Source of the DNA: Rhodobiaceae bacterium
Lineage (GTDB): Bacteria > Pseudomonadota > Alphaproteobacteria > Rhizobiales > Aestuariivirgaceae
Reading direction: 5' to 3'
Assembly (NCBI GenBank): GCA_009885825.1
Contig: VFJY01000030.1
Location: 16,120-80,119 of the forward strand
DNA: 64,000 bases
Both the position numbers and the translations under genes were made by a program. Positions 29,126-36,673 of this stretch are shown here, one piece after another. The notes beneath the pieces are model-generated. The model ran no database searches and was not told the origin of the DNA. It saw only the letters and a list, made by a program, of their open reading frames with translations. Numbering within the stretch: position 1 is the stretch's first letter; every line of letters begins with the position of its first letter.

Positions 29126-29997
29126 TGCGCTTTGCCGAACAGTGTCCAGGTAGCGCCACCGTCGATGCTTTCAAGCACGCCATTTTCCTGCGTCGTCAGG
29201 GCGAGATGATTGAGATCGGCCGGATTGATGGCAAGGTGCAGGGGAATAGCGTCGCCAAAACCGTTTGATAGAACGGTCCATTCATCGGGCCTGCTCTCGC
29301 TTGCCTTCATAAGGCCGCGTCCAAGGACGAAAGCAAAAAGAGAGCCATCCGGCCCAACCTTGACGGTGCTGACGGTCTCGCCCTCAAATTCCAGGGGCTG
29401 CCAGCTTGCGCCCGCATCGGCGCTGACGTGGAGCCCCTGCTTCGTGGCGGCATATATCTGATCTGCTTTAAGGCCTGACGCGGCAAGTGAGATCAGGCCT
29501 GTGGGGGGTGTTCCCGCGATTGACCAGTTCTGGCCCCCATCCCGGCTGATCTGCAATTCGCCAAAACTGCCGTAGATTGTTTTGGGGTCGGCGGGGCTCA
29601 CATCCATCTGGTGGAAGTCAACCGGCCCGCCAACCCCAGGCGAAAGCTGCTTCCAGGAGGCTCCACCATCAATGGACTTGAGGAAGCCGGAATTGCCGCC
29701 GCCGGCGGGATGCCCGCTTGCATAGTAGCTCAGTGGATCAACTGGATCAGGAGAAAAACCCATATAGTCATGAACCGGGGAAACCAGTGTGGCTTCGCCG
29801 TCCTTTGCCAAGGCAAAAAGCCCATGATGTGACGCCAGCAATAGCGTTGCCGAACCTGACCGGGCAAAGGCAATGCCGTGATAGTGGGTTTTGCCCGCAA
29901 GCTCATTGAGGGTTTCGGCATAGGCCGGCGCGATTGCCGCGAGCGAGATTACCGACCAGGCGAACGCCAGCCTTGAAAAGATATTCATTGATTTCAA
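29122..29997 (-). CDS. F510_1955-family / sialidase-like beta-propeller exported protein
   Basis: Signal peptide; THYHGIAFARSGSATLLLASHHGLF; repeats SIDGGASWKQL, SRDGGQNWSIAG, SADAGASWQPL, SIDGGATWTLF (BNR/Asp-box). Confidence 0.82.
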   Translation of the reverse strand: MKSMNIFSRLAFAWSVISLAAIAPAYAETLNELAGKTHYHGIAFARSGSATLLLASHHGLFALAKDGEATLVSPVHDYMGFSPDPVDPLSYYASGHPAGGGNSGFLKSIDGGASWKQLSPGVGGPVDFHQMDVSPADPKTIYGSFGELQISRDGGQNWSIAGTPPTGLISLAASGLKADQIYAATKQGLHVSADAGASWQPLEFEGETVSTVKVGPDGSLFAFVLGRGLMKASESRPDEWTVLSNGFGDAIPLHLAINPADLNHLALTTQENGVLESIDGGATWTLFGKAQ

Positions 29998-30046
29998 TCC
30001 TTCAAAAGAGAGTTAAGAGTTTACAACCAGTGCGGCTTCCGCGCAC

Positions 30047-30337
30047 TCATTCCAGGTCATCCTGCGATGGTGGCGTGCCCCCAGCCTTGTTTTTGTTTCC
30101 GGACATTGCGCAAAGTCCGAATGCGCACATTAGTGCGCAGGGAGCAAACGTGAGTATGAGCGGCGCGAGACCGAGCCCAACTACCGCTGGCCAATTCAGA
30201 TAAAGACCCGCTCCAATAATCAGGGCTGCGGCTGCCATTAAAACAATTGGCCGCCTGACGTTTGATGTGATTGCGCGGGCAGCCAGGTTTTTTGTACTCA
30301 GTGTGCTCGCATTGGCGCTGTGTAATTGCTTTTCCAT
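30047..30337 (-). CDS. Small membrane protein with CALMCAFGLCAM motif (metal-resistance-cassette type, inferred)
   Basis: MEKQLHSANAS... with two hydrophobic segments and a CALMCAFGLCAMSG core. Confidence 0.65.
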   Translation of the reverse strand: MEKQLHSANASTLSTKNLAARAITSNVRRPIVLMAAAALIIGAGLYLNWPAVVGLGLAPLILTFAPCALMCAFGLCAMSGNKNKAGGTPPSQDDLE

Positions 30338-30427
30338 AATGCATCTCCAAAAATGTTTCATGACCTTGTGCCCGGGACATCGTGGTCGGGAATCCAAGTC
30401 AGCTGGAACAACTCAACTGGAGGATTG

Positions 30428-30757
30428 CTAGATTGGCGGTGTGGGTGGCGCCGAAGTAAAGTCATCTGGCCAAGCCGCCGCCGCAATGGCGTAGGAGGGG
30501 CGCGCCGCCAAGACTTCAAAATAGGTGCCGTCAGCTATGACAGCTGAACCAATACAGGTGGCCTGCGTGCATCCGGCCATTTTGTCCTGAGAAGTGTCGC
30601 AGTTCGGGCAATTAATCTCGTCCATTGCGGCAGCAATTGCTGTATGGGGCGAATCTGCCATGCTGCCACTAACGCCAAAGCCCGGCACTAAAGTCGCAAT
30701 AAACAATGCAACTGCAGCAAAGACGAGCAAGAAACGTCGCATTTTTCCCAATACCAT
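30428..30757 (-). CDS. Small exported Cys-containing protein, unknown function
   Basis: Signal peptide (MRRFLLVFAAVALFIATLVPGFG) then DEINCPNCDTSQDKMAGCTQATCIGSAVIADGTYFEV. Confidence 0.6.
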   Translation of the reverse strand: MVLGKMRRFLLVFAAVALFIATLVPGFGVSGSMADSPHTAIAAAMDEINCPNCDTSQDKMAGCTQATCIGSAVIADGTYFEVLAARPSYAIAAAAWPDDFTSAPPTPPI

Positions 30758-30809
30758 CCCCCTGAAATAGTCAGGTCTTGGCCATGATTCAAGGAAATTA
30801 AGTGTTATC

Positions 30810-30867
30810 GATTACGGCGACAGAACCGATTGCGGTCGGATTGCGGTGACAAGATTACTGTGACAGG
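30810..30867. repeat. Degenerate short direct-repeat patch GATTRCGGYGACA
   Basis: Repeats start at 30810, 30828, 30839 and 30853 (GATTACGGCGACAG / GATTGCGGTC / GATTGCGGTGACAA / GATTACTGTGACAG). Confidence 0.6.
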
Positions 30868-30869
30868 CG

Positions 30870-31005
30870 TGGACTGCACCCGTTGAATGAGACACGGTAA
30901 TTTTGGTTACAGGTAACCTGAGGAGGAAGACCTGTGCTAAAGAGAAGTAGCAAATCGAAGGGTGGCCAGTGCCCGACGGCGTTCAAGTTGAAGGCCATCA
31001 AGCGG
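30870..31005 (+). mobile_element. Truncated IS3-family left end (copy 2)
   Basis: Same 136-bp unit as 28465-28600, direct orientation, 6 mismatches. Similarity to OrfA continues a little further (AIKRVECGEGMFPVS then stop), to ~31040. Confidence 0.7.
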
Positions 31006-31048
31006 GTGGAGTGCGGCGAAGGCATGTTTCCCGTGAGTTGAGGCTCCC

Positions 31049-32180
31049 CTACTCGATATCCTCAATCGCCTCGTTGCTGATGCCCTGGATGCGCTTGGCC
31101 AGGGAGGCCTGGATGAAATCGTCCAGGCCGCCGTCCAGCACGGCGTCGGGGTTGGTGCTGGTGAAGCCGGTGCGCAGGTCCTTGATCAGTTGATAGGGTT
31201 GCAACACGTAAGAGCGGATCTGGTGGCCCCAGCCGATGTCGGTTTTCTTGGCGTTGACCGCGTCGGCTTTTTCCTGCTGCTTTTGCAGCTCGAGTTCGTA
31301 AAGCCTCGCCTTCAGCATTTTCCAGGCGGTGGCGCGGTTCTTGTGCTGCGAACGCTCGGCCTGGCAGGCGACGACGATGCCGGTTGGCTGGTGGGTGATG
31401 CGGACAGCCGAATCTGTTGTGTTGACGTGCTGGCCGCCAGCGCCCGAGGCGCGGTAGGTGTCGATCTTGCAATCGCTTTCATTGATCTGGATGTCGATGT
31501 TGTCGTCGATGACCGGATAGGCCCAGACCGAGGCGAAGGATGTGTGGCGCCTGGCATTTGAATCATAGGGCGATATGCGCACCAGGCGATGCACGCCGGA
31601 TTCGGTTTTCAGCTTGCCATAGGCGTTGTGGCCCTTGATCTCGAGGGTGCAGGATTTGATGCCGGCCTCCTCGCCCGCGTGCTCGTCCAGCACCGACACC
31701 TTGAATTTGTTCTGGTTGGCCCAGCGGGTGTACATGCGCATGAGCATGGAGGCCCAGTCCTGGCTTTCGGTGCCGCCGGCGCCCGCATTGATCTGCACGT
31801 AGCTGTCATTGCCATCGGCCTCGCCGGAAAGCAGGGTTTCAAGCTCCTGCTCGGCCACTTCGGCCTTCAATTTGCCGAGCGCCTTCTCGGCTTCAACGAC
31901 GATGCCGTGATCACCCTCCAGTTCGCCAAGCTCGATGAGGCCCACATTGTCCTCGATGGTTTGCTCCAGCCGCAGAACGGACGAAATGCGCCATTCCAAA
32001 TCCTGGCGCTTGCGCATGATGTCCTGCGCTTTCTGCGGATCGTTCCACAGGGCCGGATCTTCGGATTTGGCGTTCAGTTCTGCGAGCTGGCGGATGGCTG
32101 CATCCCAGTCAAAGATGCCTCCTTAGCAGCCCGATGGACTGCTTCATCTCTTCAACAAGTTTGCCGATTTCTGCGCGCAT
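31049..32180 (-). CDS. prfB: Peptide chain release factor 2, expressed by programmed +1 frameshift
   Basis: [23 protein letters not shown]. The N-terminal exon ATG...GGG CTG CTA AGG AGG CAT CTT TGA C from 32180 joins the downstream frame ([39 protein letters not shown]). Confidence 0.96.
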
Positions 32181-32213
32181 GTCTGGAAAACTTTCAGGTG
32201 GGTTGCTTGGCGC

Positions 32214-34787
32214 TCAATAGAGGCCGCCGGTGCCCGTCGTCAACCCGTCCTCTTCGCCTGTCCCGTCGCCTGTTCCGTCGCCAGTCTCTTCCACGTCAAT
32301 TGGCGCCACCAGTTCAACGCCCTCGCCCGGCACCGCGTTCTCGATCGCCGCCGCCAGTTCCTGGCCAATGATGGTGGTCGATTCAGGCGGCTCGTCGCCC
32401 GGCTTGAACGCTTCGAGAATGACGCCTTCCTGGCCGAAAATGGCGCGCTGGCCCGTGGCGGCATCAATGGGGATGAGTTCGATGGCGCGGGGCACGCGGA
32501 ATGGCGTCGCCGGCTGGTCGCGCAGCGCCAGGCGCATGAAGTCAGCCACGATGGGGGCCGCCAATTCGCCGCCCGTGCGCTTCCGGCCCATGGGCTTGGG
32601 ATTGTCGAAACCCACATAGACGCCCACGACCAGATCCGGCGTGTAGCCAATGAACCAGGCATCCTTTTCATCATTGGATGTGCCGGTCTTGCCGGCCACG
32701 GGCTTGCCCACAGCCAAAACCTTCTTGCCGGTGCCGCGCTGGACCACGCCCTCCATCATCGAAGTGATCTGATAGGCCGTATAGGGGCTCATGACCTGTT
32801 CGCGCACGTCGGCCAGATCGGGCTCCTGGCTGCCTGCGGCGTAGGTTTCCTGCTGGCAAGCGGTGCAGTCACGCTTGTCATTGCGGAAAATGGTGCGGCC
32901 ATGGCGGTCCTGCACCCGGTCGATCAGGGTTGCCACAACCTTCTTTCCGCCATTGTCGAAGATGCTGTAGGCGGTGGTCATCTTCATCAATGACGTCTCG
33001 CCAGCGCCCAGCGCCATCGAGAGATGGGCCGGCATGTTCTCGTAAATGCCCAGGCGCTGGGCGAGGTCCACAACCTTCGTCATGCCAAGATCGGCGGCGA
33101 GACGCACGGTCATGGCATTGCGCGATTGCTCGATGCCGCGCCGCAGTGTCGACGGGCCATAAAACGTGTTCTGATAGTTTTTGGGCTGCCACACCTTGCC
33201 ATCGGCCAGCTTGTATTCAACCGGCGCGTCGAGAATAACCGAAGATGGCGTGTAGCCATTGTCCAGCGCCGCCGCATAGGCGACGGGCTTGAACGATGAA
33301 CCCGGTTGGCGCTTGGCCTGCACGGCCCGGTTGAACTGGCTGTTGCCATAAGAAAATCCACCCACCATGGACAGCACCCGGCCCGTGTGCGGGTCCATGG
33401 CAACCAATGCGCCCTCGACATCGGGCATTTGCACCAGATGCCATTTGCCTTCGTCAGCGCTGGGAGCCACATAGATCACATCGCCCTTGGCCAGGACATC
33501 GGTGGCATTCACAATTTTGGGGCCAAGGCTCGTGCCATCCTCATATTTGCGGGCCCAGCCCATCAACGCCACGGGAACAATTCCGGTTTCACGGGCCACT
33601 TCAAGCTTGCCATCGGCCAGAAGCCTGGGCTGCATGCCGACCCTCGCTTCCGTCCCGCTGATTTCGAGAACCGCCGCCAGCCGCCAGGGAGCCACGTCGC
33701 TTGGCGCCTTTATCTTGGACAGCGGCACGCCCCAATCGCCTTCAACGCCAATCTGATTGACCGGGCCGCGGAATCCACGCTTGCGGTCAAAGGCGATCAA
33801 CCCGCGGGCCAAGGCCTGCCTCGCGAATATCTGCAGCTTGGGATCAAGCGTGGTGCGCACCGATAGCCCGCCCTTGCCCAGCGTGTCCTTGCCATAGAGA
33901 TCGATGAGTTCGCGGCGCACTTCCTCGGCGAAGGACTCAGCCGCAAAGAGCTGGGCTCCGAAGGGACGCGGGCTGATTTCGAGCGGCTTCTTGCCGGCCT
34001 CATCGCGCTCTTCCTGCGTGATGTAGCCGTTCTCAAACATCTGCTGCAGAACCCAGTTGCGCCGCTCGATGGCGCGCTCCTTGTGCTTGAACGGATGATA
34101 GTTGTTGGGGCCCTTTGGCAGGGCCGCGAGATAGGCCATTTCCTCGAGGTTGAGCTCGGTCAGCGACTTGCCGAAATAATTGAGGGAAGCGGCCGCGATG
34201 CCATAGGAGTTGAGGCCCAGGAATATTTCATTCAGATAGAGTTCGAGAATTTGATCCTTGGTGAAGGCTTTCTCGATGCGCTGAACGATGACGGCTTCGC
34301 GCAGTTTCCGCGTCACTGTCTGCTCGTTGCCGAGAAGAAAGTTCTTGGCCACCTGCTGGGTGATGGTAGAGGCGCCGACGATTTGCCCCTCGCGGCCCAG
34401 CTTGATCATGGCGTAACGGATGCCCGCCGCGGCGATGCCACGCCAATCCAATCCGCCATGCTCATAGAAGGTTTTGTCCTCGGCCGAGAGATAGGCGTGA
34501 ATCAATCGCTTGGGCACCGAATTGATGGGAACAAACAGCCGCCGCTGGTCGGCGTATTCCGCCAGCAGCGAGCCATCGGAGGCATGAATGCGCGTCATCA
34601 CCGGCGGTTCATAGGAGGCAAGCTGCTTGTAGTCAGGCAAGTCCTTGGAGACATCGTAAATGACAAAGGCAAGGGCCACCGCCAGCCCGAGAAAAACTGT
34701 GAACCCCGCAGCGAATAGCCAACCAAAAAATCTCAGCATCGTTAGTTTTCTGACCTGATTCCGTTTCCAGCGACCGCCCGATAGCAT
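32214..34787 (-). CDS. mrcA: Penicillin-binding protein 1A (transglycosylase/transpeptidase)
   Basis: AEDKTFYEHGGLDWRGIAAA, GASTITQQVAKNFLLGNEQT (GT51), RQPGSSFKPVAYAAAL, GKTGTSNDEKDAWFIGYTPD. Confidence 0.96.
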   Translation of the reverse strand: MLSGGRWKRNQVRKLTMLRFFGWLFAAGFTVFLGLAVALAFVIYDVSKDLPDYKQLASYEPPVMTRIHASDGSLLAEYADQRRLFVPINSVPKRLIHAYLSAEDKTFYEHGGLDWRGIAAAGIRYAMIKLGREGQIVGASTITQQVAKNFLLGNEQTVTRKLREAVIVQRIEKAFTKDQILELYLNEIFLGLNSYGIAAASLNYFGKSLTELNLEEMAYLAALPKGPNNYHPFKHKERAIERRNWVLQQMFENGYITQEERDEAGKKPLEISPRPFGAQLFAAESFAEEVRRELIDLYGKDTLGKGGLSVRTTLDPKLQIFARQALARGLIAFDRKRGFRGPVNQIGVEGDWGVPLSKIKAPSDVAPWRLAAVLEISGTEARVGMQPRLLADGKLEVARETGIVPVALMGWARKYEDGTSLGPKIVNATDVLAKGDVIYVAPSADEGKWHLVQMPDVEGALVAMDPHTGRVLSMVGGFSYGNSQFNRAVQAKRQPGSSFKPVAYAAALDNGYTPSSVILDAPVEYKLADGKVWQPKNYQNTFYGPSTLRRGIEQSRNAMTVRLAADLGMTKVVDLAQRLGIYENMPAHLSMALGAGETSLMKMTTAYSIFDNGGKKVVATLIDRVQDRHGRTIFRNDKRDCTACQQETYAAGSQEPDLADVREQVMSPYTAYQITSMMEGVVQRGTGKKVLAVGKPVAGKTGTSNDEKDAWFIGYTPDLVVGVYVGFDNPKPMGRKRTGGELAAPIVADFMRLALRDQPATPFRVPRAIELIPIDAATGQRAIFGQEGVILEAFKPGDEPPESTTIIGQELAAAIENAVPGEGVELVAPIDVEETGDGTGDGTGEEDGLTTGTGGLY

Positions 34788-34850
34788 GTTTGCGCGAAAG
34801 GCTGCAAAGCATTTGCTAGGCCCGCAATGTGGCCAAGGCTGGGCGGCGCT

Positions 34851-36137
34851 TCAATTGGAATTCGAAGCGATCTCGGTGGAAAAATAATTGTCGACGGCGG
34901 CGGCGAAGGCTTTCGCAATTTTGTTGTGCCAGGCTGGCGATGTCAGCAGCTTCTCATCGGATTTGCTGGAGAGATAGCCGAGCTCAAGCAAAACCGAGGG
35001 AATATCCGGCGCCTTCAGCACCATGAAGCCGGCCGAGCGCATGGGCTTGCCGGTCATCAGCGTGAGGGGCTTGAGCTGGGCCACGGCCTTCTTGGAAAAC
35101 AGAACCGCATGGTTCTTTGATTCCCGTTGCGTGAGGTCAATCAGGATGTCGGTGATTTCCTGGTTTTCCGTTTGCAGATCAAGGCCGCCGATAATGTCCG
35201 AGCGATTTTCCTTTTTGGCCAGCTCTTCCGCTTCGGCGTCGGAGGCCTTGTCGGACAGGGTGTAAATCGTGGCGCCGCGCACGTCCTGGCCTTTCACCGT
35301 GTCGGCGTGGATGGCGATGAAAAGGTCGGCTTTTGAGTTGTGGGCCACTTCAACGCGCTGGCGGAGACTGATAAATTTGTCGGTTTGGCGGGTCAGCACG
35401 ACGTCATAATTGCCGGACGCCAGCAGCGCCTTCCGCAACGCCAGCGCAAACGCCATGACGACATCTTTTTCCCTTGTGCCGTTTGGGCTTATGGCGCCCG
35501 GATCAAGCCCGCCATGGCCGGGGTCGAGAACAATGACCTTGCGGTTCGGGGCAGAATCATCCGGCGCAAGGCTGGCGGTCGCGACTTCAGGTTCGGGCTG
35601 CTTGCTATCGGCCAGTTCGGCCAGCCTCTTCTGATCCCGGCTCTGTTCCGCCTTGAATGACTTGGCGAAAGCTTCCTCGGTTGTCTTGACCAGGTCAACC
35701 ACGATACGGGCCGGCCGGCCAGCCTGCGGCTCCACCAGGAAGGACTTTTCGATCAAAACCGGGCCTTTGGTGTCGATGACGATGCGGGATTTGCCGCCCT
35801 CCAATACGCCGTAGCGGTATTCAGTTACCAGTCCCCGCACTTTTCTGCCAATGCCGGCGGGCAAATTGAAGGTCATGCCAGGCATATCTATAATGACACG
35901 GTAGGGGTTTGGCAGGACATAAACGCTGTAGTTCACCGGCTTCGAGACATCGGCCACGAAGCGGGTGCGGTTGTCATCGCCGCCCACCCTGGCCCCGGTT
36001 GTCACCGCATCCGCCATGCTCAAGGAAGACTGCAAGGCTATGAAAAACAGGCATAAAATTGCCAAGCGCCGGGCTCCGGAGAAATGCGCCAAGCACCTCG
36101 CCCAAGCCCTTACCGCCTGTGGCACGCCCAAAATCAT
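34851..36137 (-). CDS. amiC: N-acetylmuramoyl-L-alanine amidase with AMIN domain (AmiC-like)
   Basis: AMIN-like N-terminus, then KVIVLDPGHGGLDPGAISPNGTREKDVVMAFALALR...SLRQRVEVAHNSKADLFIAIHAD...LELGYLSS. Confidence 0.94.
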   Translation of the reverse strand: MILGVPQAVRAWARCLAHFSGARRLAILCLFFIALQSSLSMADAVTTGARVGGDDNRTRFVADVSKPVNYSVYVLPNPYRVIIDMPGMTFNLPAGIGRKVRGLVTEYRYGVLEGGKSRIVIDTKGPVLIEKSFLVEPQAGRPARIVVDLVKTTEEAFAKSFKAEQSRDQKRLAELADSKQPEPEVATASLAPDDSAPNRKVIVLDPGHGGLDPGAISPNGTREKDVVMAFALALRKALLASGNYDVVLTRQTDKFISLRQRVEVAHNSKADLFIAIHADTVKGQDVRGATIYTLSDKASDAEAEELAKKENRSDIIGGLDLQTENQEITDILIDLTQRESKNHAVLFSKKAVAQLKPLTLMTGKPMRSAGFMVLKAPDIPSVLLELGYLSSKSDEKLLTSPAWHNKIAKAFAAAVDNYFSTEIASNSN

Positions 36138-36183
36138 TCTGCCCTCAACACCTTCCGCCGATGTTAGGCGCCCTATGGTTAAC

Positions 36184-36198
36184 TTAAGGTTTCCTTAA
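36184..36198. promoter_or_regulatory. CtrA-like site TTAA-N7-TTAA in the amiC/rne divergent region
   Basis: TTAAGGTTTCCTTAA(C), 47 bp upstream of the amiC start codon. Confidence 0.45.
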
Positions 36199-36673
36199 CA
36201 GCCCTCTTTGTCATTGCGACCTTGCAATATGCGGCCGGGCTCCTTAAACAAGGGGGGTCTCTTCTGCATACTCGATTCAATCGTTTGGGTTGCAAGAACA
36301 ATAGTTTCGCGCCCGGAGGGTCCGGAGAACCAGTTGGTTTACCCTTTCATGTCGCGTTGTCGTGGGGTGCCTTTGTCAGGCGCTTAGCGTTCCCTGCCGT
36401 TTTGAAAGACTGGCAGCGGGTTCGCAAATGAGTTTAACCGTTCGGATCAACATGATCCGGGCAAACATAAATGTGGGTCATGGTTCAAAACATGGTGATA
36501 GCGCCTCATGCAGCTGAAATTTCAGCGCACGCTGAGCCGTACGCGTCACACGATTTGTTGAACTGGATCAGGCCCTTTTTGCGCCGGTTGGCCCGTCGGG
36601 CTCCCTGGTTTCTAATGTCCGGACAAGGGACCATTGAAGCCTCACCGCCAATCCGCGCTAGGGAAAGAAAAAC

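Noticed and set aside
30428-30757. Possible mercury/copper periplasmic chaperone assignment
   Set aside because: Cysteine pattern is suggestive only; no HMA (GMxCxxC) motif, so left as unknown.
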